Assembly: GCA_973895155.1 (NCBI GenBank)
Contig: OZ316896.1
Span: forward strand, 14,322,001 to 14,386,000
From: Marsupella aquatica
Lineage: Eukaryota > Marchantiophyta
Reading direction: 5' to 3'
DNA length: 64,000 nt
Part shown: positions 25,901 to 39,411 of the stretch, piece by piece
Layout of the letters: every line of letters starts with the position of its first letter
Numbering within the stretch: position 1 is the stretch's first letter
Program-made: the position numbers and the translations under genes
Notes under the pieces: model-generated
Database searches by the model: none
Seen by the model: the letters and a program-made list of their open reading frames with translations, nothing else
What the model was told of the DNA's origin: nothing

Positions 25901-28532
25901 TTCTCCATTCTAGCTTTTTTGTTATTTTGCTGTGTAAATTTTGTTTGTTAGAATTTATTTTTTCAATCATCTGGTGTAACTTTGTTTACCAGCATTGCCC
26001 CAAACATGGATGGGCGCCTTTATGAAAACTCCCCAAACACATATCTGGCCTTGGGATGGAAATTGACGACTTGGCGCAACGAAGAGCGAGGATAGCTGGA
26101 AATGACTTCTCATGGGTGTCCAAAACCAGATTAGCCCTAAAACTTCATAGAAAAGCTCATGTAAAAATTGAAAACAAGGAGAACATGTTGGACCAATGCA
26201 TTAACCTGGAAAAAATTTGAATATTTCACACTAGAGTTCCCGTGACCTGGGATGACACTGCAGTATTCTCTTAGCTAGGTTATTAAAAAACAATTAAATG
26301 GTACTCGTGCCCAGCCAATAAAAGTTTCTCATAGATCCATGCCTTACACAGCAACTGCCCACCAGGTTGGGGGAGGACTAAAATAATGCATTCAAAAAAT
26401 GTTCTTTAGAACAATATGGTAACCTGGATCCATCAGGTTTTGCTGCATGGACAGTGGCAATTTAAGAGTGTCTACTAAAGGAACAAAAAGTTTTTAAAAA
26501 ACTGTTCACACGAACCCCATGAGAAGTCTCTTGTATAATTCCTGCACCATATCAGCACATTCCGTCACAACCACAAACGATGATGTTTGCGGTGACAAAC
26601 ATACACAACCAATTGTGTTTGTTGCAATGCAGGCAAAAATGGTTAGACCCAGGAACCGTAAACATTTAAATTAAAAATTAACATGCATGGAAAATAACAA
26701 AGAATGGAGGGAAAAAGATAAACACTTTATTTACTTTTTGAATTATATTGAAGAATATTTAATGGATTTACTTAAACAATGATGACTAACTCTAGCAGTT
26801 CGATCTAATTGATTGACGCATACAATGGATCATTTGCTAACAAAGGGAATGGTGGACGATAGTGCACAAAGGTCACAAGAAAAGATGTATGTCATTGGAT
26901 TTCTTAGATTGACAAATGAGATCAAATGTTGATAGTTAACTGTGACATGTGCACTTTAGATTGACAGTTGTTAGTCAGTTAGTCTTTTGGAGTTTTTATG
27001 ATGTCATGTTTGTGCTACTAGCTGGGGTATGTTAGCATCCTAAGATTCATCAAAAGAGATTTTTAGCCACAATGTCTCAAGTCTGTTTACGCTGAGATTT
27101 TTTACTTTGCTGCCTAGCTTTGGAACCTATTCACTGAATAAATTTGGAGAAAAAATGGATTTCCCCAAAACTTTATGATGACCCTTTTCAACGAGTCGGA
27201 TGAAAGAGATTGAAGGGAATGCAATGAAATGTGGAAGGTTGGGCGGGCAAAGGGGGAAAATTTGGGGTTACAAGTTTAGGTTTAATAACGTTATTATAGA
27301 ATTCTCTCATTCAACTGCTAACAATGGCCCAACACAAACTTGTGATCAATCCCATTATTTTTAGACCAAGCCTCTTGCCTGTCTATTTAATTCATGAGCT
27401 TGACTACAGCTCATCTTGCTGGTTGTTGGAAATGTTTGGCTTAAAGTGCTACCAAATTGAGGCCTGAGTAATAAGGGAAAAATAAGGCCTACTCGATTTA
27501 CAACAATTGTGATACAAAGGGTGGTGCTTGAACCAGCATGGAAAATGAACTCCAACAACCTTGGTGTGAGAACATGTATCAGTCTATTCACAAGCATAAA
27601 AGCTGGGGTCCACAAACTAATTTGGAAGTCCACAAGGATTATCTCTGTAACCCATCACAATTGTGACAATACTAATGTACCAAACAAAAAGTAAAGAAAC
27701 ATTGATGTCAAAGTCCAAATGGATATATGTAACACCATATGTCTTCAGTGAGAAAATGTGCCAATTCACTGAGAAATTTGCCAAATTCCACCCAATGAAA
27801 AAGTATTTGCCACTTTGGCAAAACTTAGCCAGGTTTTGGGAATGAATTTTCTTTTATAAGTTGGCCGTGAAAACCCCACTGAGAGGGGGGAACGATCAGC
27901 CCACAGAGGCAGGCCCAACAAGAACCAAGCCCACCAGGGGCCAAAGGCATTAAGAAGCAACAAGAAGCTCCTCAGCGGGACATCACAAGAACAAGGAATC
28001 TGCCAAATTAAAGCCCCAACAGGGCAATTAGCCATTTTTTTTTGTTTGTGATTGCCCTGGAGGTTCCCACCCCATCCATCACATACCCCTTCGAAACAAT
28101 TTGATGGTTATCCTTAAATCACGAGGAGGGAGATCAAAATACATGAGAAAATATTGGATAACGATATTCTTAGAATCTTATGCTTCTAAAACCCTAAACA
28201 ACCAAGTGAAATACACTAAACCTTAGAAAGCACGCTGGTCTGTAACCCATAACTCACAAGTAAAGAGATGTGAATTTAGGAACTTTAAGACGCCCTACAG
28301 TAGTTATGCATTGGAGGTGCTTCATGTCCAGCAAAGAGAGCTCACCCACAAGAGTCCCAAATTCTTCGGTACACTAGCATTACCACAGTCCGAATTGGGA
28401 ACCTGTCTCTTCGTTTGTGGTGCCTTTGTGTAGGTTGTGCGGTGCAATGTAGATTGCAGTGCCGACATCGATTGAGCTGGTGGCTTGGAGGGGCCGCAGA
28501 AATCATAACAAGGCCGCTTGACGGATTAAGCG

Positions 28533-28626
28533 ATGGCGGAGAGCGGATCGCCAATGCGCGTTCTGGAGTTCTACAGTGGCATCGGAGGCTTGGTTCGTCA
28601 AACTCGTCTCTCTCTTGTTTGTATTC

Positions 28627-28693
<67 letters not shown>

Positions 28694-31600
28694 GATGTAG
28701 ATGAAGTCCGCTTGTCCCCAGTTTGAGCTCGGCACAGAGTGCATACGTGCATACGTCAGATTTTACATATAGCTTATGGGTTTAGAAAGTCGAGTTTCTG
28801 AATTAATCGGAGAGTTATGGCCGAGACTGAGGAGGATGAATCCATGCTCTCATAAAGTCTGCACGCCAACCCCAGTAGCGAAAGGGGAGTGCAGACCGCA
28901 GATCGTCTGAACTATAAACCCTAAACCTTTAACTGTAAACCAAGGAAGAAGAAGTAATATTGATCATCTGACTGCCCATGTTTGAATTTTTATAGAATTG
29001 TCTTAGCTACGTGAAGGGATGACATAGGTTTGCAAGAGGTCTTTGGGGTAGAATTGGTCACTGAAAAGGAATCGAAAATCAGAGTAATAAACATTTCTGC
29101 GATTTTTTGTTATTGAGCTTCCGTGCAATGAAGCCAACCGCTGTATCAGATCTGGATTTCGTACTGAAGAATGTACTCTAACAAGAGTGCAAACTGTGTT
29201 CTTGAATTTGCGCCTGGTTGCTCATGTGAGTATTTTATGTGCAGAGGTACTCGCTGGAAAAGTCTGGAGTGAAAGCTGATTTGGTAGAGGCGTTCGACAT
29301 CAATGAACTCGCAAACGATGTGTACGAGTACAATTTTGGGCACAGGCCGAGTCAGGTACACTACTATTGATGTCCTTGCTTTAAATATGTTTGTTGTGAG
29401 AGTTCCCGTGAAACTCGTCACCTTGTTTCGACGCATGCTTCTCCCCACAGCGTTTGACGCCGGCGATGAATTGTTGTGAGAGGATTTACTGTGCATGATA
29501 TGCAGTCTGAAAACTCTGAGCCAGCTCTGATGAAAAGCAAGATGTAACCGAATACCTAAATTGTATAACAATATTTTACACAGGAATGCGCAGAACTTGC
29601 TCTACAAGCTTGTTAGCGAGCCAGGATGCGCAGTTAACTGTTTTTTCCGGATTTGTTTCGAATCTTATTTGTCGTGGATAATTTTGCACCGTGGGATCAG
29701 GGTAACATCCAAGGTCTAAGTGTCCAGCAATTGGACAAGTACAAGGCAGATGCATGGCTCATGTCCCCTCCATGCCAGCCCTACACACGGCAAGGTACCT
29801 CGCATGTTTCGTGGCTTTGTCTGTCTCGCCTTCCATTTTTCAAAGACATCGAAACAATAGTAGTCTGATTAATCAGATGTTTTCTGCGTGCTGTCAAGTG
29901 CAATTGTGGTTTGGTTTTACTTTTTCTTTGTTTGGATATAACTCATCGTGCTTCGATGGGACTAATAGATAGCTGATGGTTTCGCCATATGTTACTCGAC
30001 AAAGAGAAATGTGCTCTTTTTCTGTCCATCACTGAGACATCTGATATGCCATGTTAAAGATTGCAGGTTTACAGAAGGATGCTGATGATGCCCGAGCTAG
30101 CTCTTTTCTCAAAATTATGCAGTTGCTGCCTCTGATGGCCTCGCCTCCCGGTCATGTGTTGGTGGAAAATGTCGTTGGCTTCGAGGTGAGAGCCCTGGGT
30201 ATACCTTTTGGTAACGGTGTAGTGTCAGTGGATTTGGAATCTCATACAAATTTAAGAAATCATGCGAACGGATTGCCCATTGAGAACTGAAGGAAATTGA
30301 GGGGAACTGCACCAACTGCCGCTGCGCTGTTGTTTTTAATCTTAATCCATCGTCGTCTACTTCTCTCTCAGAATTCAGTCACGCATAGCCGGCTATTGGC
30401 AGTGTTGGAGGATGCAGGGTTTGTAATTCAGGAGTTCATTCTGAGCCCTCTTCAGTTTGGGATCCCATATTCACGGCCGCGATACTTTTGCTTGGTACTT
30501 ACCATCTGTAACTCTTGTTCGTTCCTCGGTTTAGAGTACAATGATACCGAGAAAGAACTCGGAGACCTTTCGGTGTCACTTCCAATCTAGAGACTTTCAG
30601 TTTGTCTTACGTAATCATGTATACAATTCTGGAAGTTGCTCGATGTGCTATTTGCTACTTGAGTATTGGTCTTTGATTTATAGAAAGTCCACCAATTCAA
30701 TTACAAATGAAATTTTTTCCGACCTTTTGAAATGCAGGCGAAAAAGATTTCGGAAGACTTTGTGGAGCCAGAATATAATGGGCAACTTGTGCGTAGTCCC
30801 GGTCCTCTGTTGCACTTGAAGCAAACACAATTAAATTCTCATACGTTTGAGAACACCAAGGATAGCAAGGAAGCCTCAGGTCTGCATCTTAAGAGCAGCA
30901 AGGGCACGTCATTATACGATCGTGGTCAAATTCCCCGCGGTCCAATCCAGTTGAGACGGAATGAGCCTATCATGGATCCAGAAGTCAAATGCGGAGCTGT
31001 TGGGGACTATCTGGAGCCAAATCCTGCATATGCCATGGAAGAGGGCGTTGAAGTCCGACTGGCTGGACCTTCTTGTATGGATGGAAATGTTCCAGAGCGC
31101 ACCAGTTCCTGTCAGTATAGCCTACACCAAGACTCTGAAGTACCTGGAGGGAAGATTATGGGAGACCCGGAGCAAACAATCTCAAGTGGAGGGCAAAGTA
31201 CTGTCCTATCTCACGAGGGTCAATGGGAGCCTTACAAGGTTCCTATGAATGTAGTCGAACGATGGATTGATGCTTACGGTATCCTTCACATATAATCCAT
31301 ATTTTTGTTTCATAAAGCTTCAGTTGGTGTAAAGGCAGAGTCATTTCCAGGCATCTTTGTCTTGACCTACATTCCGTTTGCAGGCTGTGGAATTCTCTTC
31401 TTTTGTGTGTTAAATCGTTATGTCTCTCATACTATTCCTTAGCCCGGTACTCGCAGATATTGTGACTCCACAATGCAGACGGTGTTGTTGTTTCACAAAA
31501 AGTTACACTCGGTACGCCAAGGGAACTGGTTCTTTTCTGGCTACCAAGGTACGTGCCATTGTTACAGAGGCTCGTCTGAAACAAGCAGCAGAGCAATATG

Positions 31601-32333
31601 GCCCAAGTGGTTTCAAGTGCCGTAAATAGTTTCTGTCTGACATTGCTTTCCAGCTTTAAGCCTGGAACCTGTCTCTGACGCTTTAAATGTGTAGCAGTGA
31701 TTAATCTCGAACACTGAATTTTCTTTGATTACCTTCTCAGGTCTCATTGAAGGAAGGCGACACCCTCGAGAAGTATATTTTTGACCTTCGATTAGAAGGT
31801 CGTTCTCTGGCTAGTCTGGGATTGCGTTACTTCACACCCAGAGAGGTTTGTAACTCCCACTCATCTTGCGACCTGATACTTCCAAAATTCCTCCCCAGTC
31901 TACGATCGTAATTTTTTAAGGTAGATAAGTCCATTCTTTTGCTGCATGCAGAGTCTTTTTGGAAACGTTGTGAATTGTGGCACTGAGTGAAAACTGGGCC
32001 TTAATGGATGTGTGCAGGTGGCAAATCTTCATTCTTTTCCTGACAGTTTCAGGTTTCCTGCACACATAAAATTGAAGCAAAGGTATGTTGTCTATTGCGG
32101 GTCTACGGTCTCTCTTTTTTGTGAATGTTTGAATGCTATCAATTGCTGGTCTTAGGGCTCTTTTATTATGAACGTTTCCTTTTAACGGGTTGCTTATCTG
32201 ACTCCTTTACACTTTGTTGGAGTTTTCCAGATATGCATTACTTGGCAATAGCTTGAGTGTGGTGGTAGTCGGTAGCCTTCTTAAATACTTGTTCTCCACT
32301 CCACCTTCACGAGAACCTTTGATGGGTCAATGA
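28533..32333 (+). CDS. DNMT2: DNMT2/TRDMT1 tRNA (cytosine-5) methyltransferase (ten exons)
   Basis: An S-adenosylmethionine-dependent enzyme that methylates C38 of tRNA-Asp and a few other tRNAs. Exons are 28533-28592, 29245-29355, 29701-29794, 30067-30185, 30372-30494, 30738-31278, 31457-31548, 31741-31845, 32018-32082 and 32231-32333. Phases are consistent and give 470 residues. Motif I is [11 protein letters not shown]. Motif IV is [11 protein letters not shown] with catalytic Cys82, and motif VI is ENVVGFE (122-128). [19 protein letters not shown] and the DNMT2-specific CFT tripeptide (361-363, inside [19 protein letters not shown]) follow. Motifs IX-X are [16 protein letters not shown] and [19 protein letters not shown]. 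The protein is about 80-90 residues longer than typical DNMT2; the excess lies mainly in the large exon 6, in the variable target-recognition region. Intron 1 contains a long GA microsatellite. Confidence 0.95.
28628..28690 (+). repeat. (GA)n microsatellite in DNMT2 intron 1
   Basis: About 31 uninterrupted GA units, lying 35 bases after the first DNMT2 donor. Its frames produce RERERE and LSLSLS peptides that are not genes. Such GAGA/CT tracts near plant transcription starts can bind BPC/GAGA-type factors, but that is only a possibility here. Confidence 0.98.
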
Positions 32334-33447
32334 CGGTAGTGTGGGACACCGATCATTGACTGATCTAATGCTGAAAGAAACAATTTGGTAGTGAAATGAT
32401 GATGGCTGTGTAGTCTAGAGAATCCCGCATGTCATGTTTCTAATTGATGGATGTTATTGTCAACAAGGAAATGAAGATAGTAGAATTTCGAGCATGTTGC
32501 AATCTCAGTTCCAATTCATGTTGGATATTTGTCTGGATATTTAGCATTATGTTATTTTCACAATTCACATTGCTTCTTTCAAGATTTGATTTCCAACTCG
32601 TTCGAGAAAAACAACCGCCGATGTGTATAAGGAATGCAACGAAGCCTTTCAAGTATCCTGACAGGGGCAAAGAACGATTTAAGGAATATGAAGAGCATCA
32701 ACTAATATGTCTAAGGAGCACTGGACATATGTGAAAGTAATAGTGCCGAAAAACTACAGTGCGATACGCAATGTGCTGAGGTTGATATTGGGTACTTGAA
32801 CTGAACTTCACTAGAATTCTTGTGATCAGTTCTTGCAGGCCACATTTGGTGGTGTGTACAAAGCTAATCAAACTCTCGAACAAAAATTAATATAGTGTTG
32901 ACCTCGAGAAGAATTCTGACTAGTCTCTTCATCCACATATCCCCCACAATTTATCCCCCACAATTTATCAGTTCTCTGGTTTACATCTTTGAGGGGAGAC
33001 GTATACCTCGGCCGGCCAGAGGATATAGCTGCGAACAGGTCTCTTAACTCTCTGATAACTTAGATCTCGCAGTGTATGTTCGAAATCCATCTACAAACTG
33101 TTCATCCTAAAGAATGCTGGGGCTGGCCTCCAAGCCCAAGATTCGTAAAGTCGAGAGATGTAGATTTTCCCCTTTCCGCGTAAAATCTCTAGTAGTGAAT
33201 GCTAGACATCCAGGTTTCTAAAATGTAGAATGCTTGTTTGGTCCTCGATCAGATTTTGGTTGGATGCAATTGAGAGATATTCTAGATTGATGGAGATCCA
33301 TTTCCTCTCCATTCTTAGTACAACTTTGATCCACAAATCCCAATTCTTCCAAGAGCTCCAAAGGGATATGTACGAAATTTCCGCAACCTGTGAGAAGCAC
33401 TCTGAACCTGCTCTATTGATTCGTAGTGGTATAGGAGTGTTGAATTC
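32334..33447. other. Convergent spacer between DNMT2 and the aspartic protease
   Basis: About 1.1 kb that should contain both 3' UTRs. No gene is supported. A 17-base near-duplicate (ccccacaatttatc twice) lies at about 32941-32970. Confidence 0.6.
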
Positions 33448-36400
33448 TCACTCTCCAGCACAAGCCATGGGTTGAAACCCGATCCTGGTGTTTTGTCTAT
33501 CATAGAGCACACGGTAATTCTGCTGCTGGATGTTCCCGATAATGGTCGTAGTCTGCGTCGAGCGATCAATGGCCAGGCATAGCGTCCCATCCTCGACTTC
33601 CAACATGTAGTTCTCTTGTGGCAAATCCAGATCCACTCCGTCTAGATGAAACACCAGGCTTGGGAACTTGGGCTCAGATTCATCTCTCACGTCGAAGCAC
33701 AGATCGAACCGGGCCTCGGAGGAGCTGGTTGGATACTTCGCGCCTTTGCTGAATGCTTTCCTAAGAGCGTCGTAAGCTTCTCCTCCCAAGTTAGTCACCG
33801 TGGTTCCAGAGTCTAGAATTGTACCGCCGTTTCCCGAGTCTTGAATGGCGAACACGTCTGGCGAGATGTCCAGCTGCTCGCCTCCCACGCTGATCCCTAT
33901 CATCTTCATATAGTAGTAAGCTTGGTGTCTCTGTGGTCATCCAAATATGGATCCATTGGCGCAAATTAGAACGAGTCGGAGGAGACGAAATTTGTGAACT
34001 AGACGACAGATAGAAAAGCATGCCATTGATGTCGCTCATAGTCTGGGATGGTTAGTGCATATCTTCTCGGAATTCGTCATGAAGAGAGTTCAGAACAAAC
34101 CTAGAACTTGGATGAAATGGTACCAACTTATGAAAGTCACCAGATTAGTCAGACTCGCCACAAAAAATGAAGTAGTTGAATGCAATGACAGGATAATGCA
34201 GTAGTACTTTTGGAGACGATTAGAGTCTCGATGTGTACCTTATTGGTGATGAGTGGTGTGTACCCAGCTCCAGGGCCAGTGAGGATGGCAGCATCTCCGA
34301 AGTAGATGGGGCTCGTGACGCTTGTGGGATCGTTTCGACTTACAAGACAATACCCAAATTGATCGCTGAGATGTGTTCCAAGTTGTGAGGCTATCGAGAG
34401 TGCACCTCGCCCCAGTGCCACCACACCATCCGCTCTGGTTCCAATGAACGTCCCTCTGCTGGCATGGCTACATCCGAAAGTGATGTTGGGAAACGCTCTT
34501 TCCTATATTTCAATCACTCTCATTACGTCAGAACTGCCCGATCCATCTTCTGTATCATCAATTCTTCAGATGAAAAGGAGATCTAGTACTCTAATTGCAG
34601 GTTTCCAACACGACCAGCTTTGCAAGAGATGCGATTTGATATCTTTGTCTATTGAGACTTGAAATTGCTTTCCAACGAGAGTCTCACAATGAGCTTCATT
34701 AAGGCAGACATGATCCGTTCTATTGATACTACAAGAGAGTTTGATGGACATACCTGTCCTCCTGTTGTGGATTTAATTGTGAAAGTGTCAGTGGATAGAG
34801 TGCCGTAAGTGAAAGAGCTGTCGCCATAGCTGTACATGTAATCGCAGCTGTCATCGAAGATGTTGCAGAATGATGTGGAGAGGCTCTCGCACACGTCCTC
34901 CACGCAATCGAGCTCGCGGTAGGTTGACGAGCCGCTAGGATCATAGATGGGATCCGACTGCTCGTAACAGAGCGAGCAATGCCTACATTGAATCCATGCC
35001 AAATCACTACCCGTGTCGACAATCCCTGGAGAAAATATTCATTGTGCACACAAGCCACGTCGTCAGGTACGGCGGGGTTTTTTTATGGCTGAAGATAGAA
35101 CTTCTTTTGGCTCCCGACCCAACACCCAAGAAGAGTAAGCCTAGTTGGTTCGAATCTGAACGCTTTGTGCCGTGTCCTGGCCAGTAGCTTGCAAGGATTA
35201 AGAATTGAAGTAATACAGGGACCATCAATGAATGCAGATTCAAGAACAGTTGGCACCATAACTAATAAGGCAAGAGAGATTTGAAACAGAGTTATGCAGG
35301 CCTGAGAATGACAACAGTCCGGATGCAAAAGTAGGTTCGAATCAAATTTTAAACGGAACCCTTTCATTGATAAAACAGAGGTAACGGTGCATACTTCTCC
35401 TTCTTCTTTGGCCATTCAAGGGACATATCACGGTTTGGAGGATAGATGCACAGAGATATGGAAATTTTCCATGTCGAAGTTCTGCCTCGTGGTCAGGATT
35501 GTTCTGAAGAATAAAACTTATCACTACAATTTCATTCACTTGGATTGGCTATGGCAAGCAATTGCATCAGAGGCAATTTAGTCGTACAGCATGTGCATCC
35601 CAGTTCCACACTTTGGTGAGTCTCTGGTCGAAGCTTACTGCAATCTTCCTTAAAACGAAGACTATATTGCTTATTGCAAGTGAACGGAGTCGGATGGCGT
35701 TTCCATCAATTTGTAAATTGGCATCAAGGAATGTGGTAAGTGGTACTAAGTCACAATCTGCATAAAGTTATCGTCAATCTATTCGTGTGTACAGCGAACA
35801 GAGATGATTGAGGGTTGAAGAAATCTGAGACTCAATTTCTCGTTGGCCATAGCAATTCGTTGTGCTTAGAATGAAGTACAAAGTAGAGCTGTTGCAGCAG
35901 TCACACCGACAAATCCACGTACCTTTGAGCATCCGGGGTGGGCTGCCGACTTCTAAGGTCATGAGGTACTCGCCCGGTTGGGACCAGACCTCGCTTTCGT
36001 AGCTATCTTCCCACTCCGGGGTACCCAACAGCTCTCGCAGGAACTCGCCATCCGCTTCCGAACCGGCATCCGACTCATCCACTAGTGAGATGTCTTTCGT
36101 CGGGAGCCCGTACGCGATTGTCTCGTGGTCTCGAGACTTCCTGTTGAGCAGAAAGCCCACCCGACTTGAACTTTTCTCCAACGCGCACTTGAGGTGCTCC
36201 ACTCGTTCGCCTTCCCTCGAAAGACTCAGTCCTCCGGAAGAATTGAAACCTGGGAATCACCGAAAATGAACAGAATTGGTAAATTTGAAGACCGTTTGTA
36301 AACGAATGAGGGCATGAAACCTGGAGTGATTTTGTCACCAGTCCTAAATTACGACATACCCTTGGATAGCCCCGAGCAGTTATACGGTCTGTGGATGAGG

Positions 36401-36675
36401 GCCCCGGTGATGCCGTTGCCACCGCTGAAGCTGCTCGATTTGGTGGTGGTCACGGAGGGCGAGAAGCCATGAGGCAAATCCAGGAGATGTCTGTGACCGT
36501 CTTCCGCAAATTCAACGGCACTGCTGCGGATCGTGCTCCCGACAGAGTTCTCGGACCGGAGTGAGTGTCGGTGGAAAGTGGCCCACGCAGTGAGACTGCC
36601 GAGCACCTGCAATGTGATCACAAGAGAGACGCACCACGGCCGGGAGCAGCTTGCTCCTCCTCGCTCCTGCATCAT
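33448..36675 (-). CDS. Secreted nepenthesin/CDR1-type aspartic protease (five exons)
   Basis: A pepsin-like (family A1B) endopeptidase. Exons in order are 36675-36360, 36249-35923, 35025-34754, 34502-34239 and 33930-33448, with phases that fit and 553 residues. A hydrophobic stretch near the start (VSLVITLQVLGSLTAWA, residues about 17-33) is a signal peptide or anchor. The catalytic motifs are IVDTGSDLAW (Asp218) and ILDSGTTV (Asp433). Between them is the cysteine-rich plant-type insert (QCRHCSLCYEQSDPIYDPS, then SCDYMYSYGDSS) and FGCSH, GVVALGRGALS and FGYCLV. The end has IIGNIQQQNYRVLYDRQNTRIGF. The pro-region before the first catalytic Asp is about 215 residues, longer than usual, and includes an acidic segment (DESDAGSEADGEF). 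The acceptor at 33930 was chosen by phase. The substrate is unknown. Confidence 0.93.
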
Positions 36676-38682
36676 TTCTCGCTATTGAAAAAAGTAGCAG
36701 TAGCTCTGATTACGATGTCAACCTCAGTCTCGCTCGATCGGCTTGTCCGTCATGCGTGTATTTTTCTCACGCTTGTTCCGAATTTGTTACCTGAGTGACT
36801 GATTTCCTGTTGGAATGCCGCATCACGCCAATTAGAACGCTTCGTGAGTTCTTTCGCGCTGAGTCCTAGACCCCTCCTAAACCCTCGCTGATCAAATTAA
36901 CGATTGCAGGATTCATGACCCCTCCGTTTATACATTCCTGGATTGCGAGTTTTCTGCTGAGAGAGCTAGTCCGAAAGATTCTTGAGAGGCAAGCGACATT
37001 CAGACTTAACTGACCGTTCACATGGAATGAGAGAGCAAATCGTTCACGCCGACGTTGAGAATTAAGACTATGATGTGAGCGTTGGTTTGATTAAGAGAAA
37101 GAAGCAGTCTGCAGTGTCGGATGAAATGTGAAGATCGGGGAACTAGAGCTGATATGATCAAAAGCGCAAAACAATCAGTGCAAGGCAGTGGTCATAATGC
37201 ATGTCCCAGGCTAGGCATGCATAGATCGATAGTCCACGAGGGTTAACGTTAGAATGAATGAAGCAGCATCATGACTGTTGGTCCGGCAAGCTAGCTAGCG
37301 ATCAAGAACAGCTGCGTTACTAGTTACGTACACGAACCGAAACTTACCAGTCTTGATGATCATTGTCTTGAATGTCGGTGAATTAACGGAGCTCTGTCTT
37401 CGTTGACATTAATCATGAAGGTGATCGAGTCCCCGATTGAAGATTATGCCAAATCAATCGATAGGAATCAATTCGTCTTCTCCAAACGAGTTCGTTCAGA
37501 TTTTCCTCCTCGCCGTCCGCAACCTACTGGCCGCCAAACTAAGCTAGAAGCTGACCTCTATGATCGATGTGAAGGTAAATTCGAGATGTGCTGCGTCACA
37601 ATTATATATTTCATGATCGATCAAAACCCGGCGACCAGTGAGCTGGCTCTGACGGTAGAGTAGATGTGAATGTTTTCCAATTCAAGGATTGCGCACAGCA
37701 CCCAACTTGCTGGGAACAAAGTACTACGTACGAAGTACGTGTTAATCGAAAGCATGGAAACCGGTTGAGCTTCGATTCGTATCATTCCATACCATTGTCG
37801 TGTGAGAAGGTCAGTCTTCCTCACACCGACGATGATATGTATATCTGTCTTCGAATTCTCACCCACTGCCACCGAACGGCCACTACGTCGAGACTACACT
37901 GTGAACTGAACTGCTTCGATTCAGATCGGTTCGAAAGTATACATTCAAGCCAATGCAACGCTGATGGAAGCGAGCACATTCCCAGCTCAGGAACAGCTCA
38001 ATTGTTGTAACTAAAAATGAACAAATAACTCGAAACACCTCCCGGCACAATCTTCTCCTCCGTCGCCAGTTTTCTTTCCTGTACTCAATTCAACCAAACC
38101 CAGGATCTCTCTAAAGAGCTCTCAAACGAATCCGTCCAGGTTTTCCTCACCTATCGGAGTCCATGATAATTTACGAGCTGCATCCAATAATTCAGATCCA
38201 AGCGAGCCGGACCTGTGCATGATCGTCATCTTACTTGCCTATCAAAGGAAAGATGCAGCTGGAGTATTATTATCGTCTCCATGGATTGGGCCCTCGATTC
38301 ACATGATAGCTCAAGTAAGTTCAGACCTTCCACACTGATCACTTGTGGGTTGGGTTGGTAGGCGGACCTGACTACTGCCTGTCACCAACAACTTCAGACA
38401 GTTGCGGTAGGTGCTGCTTTGGGCGATGCAATGCATATGTAATTTTCCATGCAAGCGAGGAAGAAGAAATGTCCGAGAAACGTAAGACTCAATTCTGTCA
38501 TACGATCAAGCTGCGTGCGATCAAGTGGTGACAGTGCAAAGCATTATTGGCTGCACTGATCATTCACGTAAACTAGAGCCAGAGTCATTTTTGAGGTTTT
38601 TCTTTTTGGTGACAGAGGCTCACCTTTTTTTGAGAATCTAAACCAGAGCATCTTTGGTTTTACAACCCCCAAAAAACCTACA

Positions 38683-38709
38683 CCCCCCCCCCCCCCCAAA
38701 AAAAAAAAA
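38683..38709 (+). repeat. Homopolymer C15-A12 run
   Basis: A run of about 15 C followed immediately by about 12 A. Run lengths may be imprecise, because such tracts are common sites of sequencing error. Confidence 0.9.
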
Positions 38710-38864
38710 GAAAAACTGGTCGCGGCGGTTGGCTTTGACTACCTTGGGGAGGAAGTAGTAGGGATGTCAAGATATCTTTCTTGAAAATGGCCTTTGTTCA
38801 GTGTCATGTTGTCTAAATGAGTCAGCTGAAAACTGGTGTTCCTAAGTGATGGCATGTCTTGATG

Positions 38865-39110
38865 TCTTTCAAGTTCAAGGTGTCAAGTAGTCAAGGTTTG
38901 GTAACATAATTGAAAAACTGGCTGCAAAGGTCAAGGAGATCACTTGTAGGTCACATTTCAATCATCCAAAATGTAAACAATGTTATCTGAGTTAATTTAA
39001 ATGTTCTGAGCAAGTTCATCCAAGCTTTGCCAGTAAATTGGGCTTCATAGACAAAGTGGAGGATGGACTGAGACTTTGTCCATCCAAGCTTCACTTTCCC
39101 TTTTGTGAAA
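38865..39110 (+). repeat. Dispersed repeat copy 2 (relative of 25650-25900)
   Basis: See the copy at 25650-25900: the blocks occur in the same order and orientation. This copy has an extra ggatggactgagactttgtc segment that carries a second catccaagcttcactttccc. Confidence 0.75.
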
Positions 39111-39411
39111 GAGAAGGTGCTGGAACATTCATTATCATACATCATAAAACTAGTTATAAGTAGATTGTCCTTGAAATAAGATCTGTTATAAGTTGATTGT
39201 ATGTTGAACTGATGTAGAATGGATTATAATATTTATCTACATGGGTTTGATATAATAGTTTCTTTGGCATTTACATGGCCTTCTGCATCATGGAACATTC
39301 ATGAATACCACATCCAATTGATATCACTAGTATGAACTTAATATATTAGAGTCTGTTATAGACAATAAATAACATTGGTGTTATAAACGTTTCCACAATA
39401 TGATACGTTTT

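Larger units (their letters stand above)
22660..28532. other. Spacer between the NEPRO-like gene and DNMT2
   Basis: The right side of the NEPRO-like gene should contain its promoter and possibly a 5' exon. Otherwise I see no gene. The region contains a 71-bp duplication, a hairpin, a possible retroelement tail and one dispersed repeat, all listed separately. The block at about 27860-28040 is GC-rich relative to its surroundings and ends near a T-run at 28034-28044; on the minus strand it could be another decayed retroelement fragment. Confidence 0.45.

Noticed and set aside
28342-28752. Frames with LSLSLS / RERERE runs
   Set aside because: They are translations of the GA microsatellite in DNMT2 intron 1.
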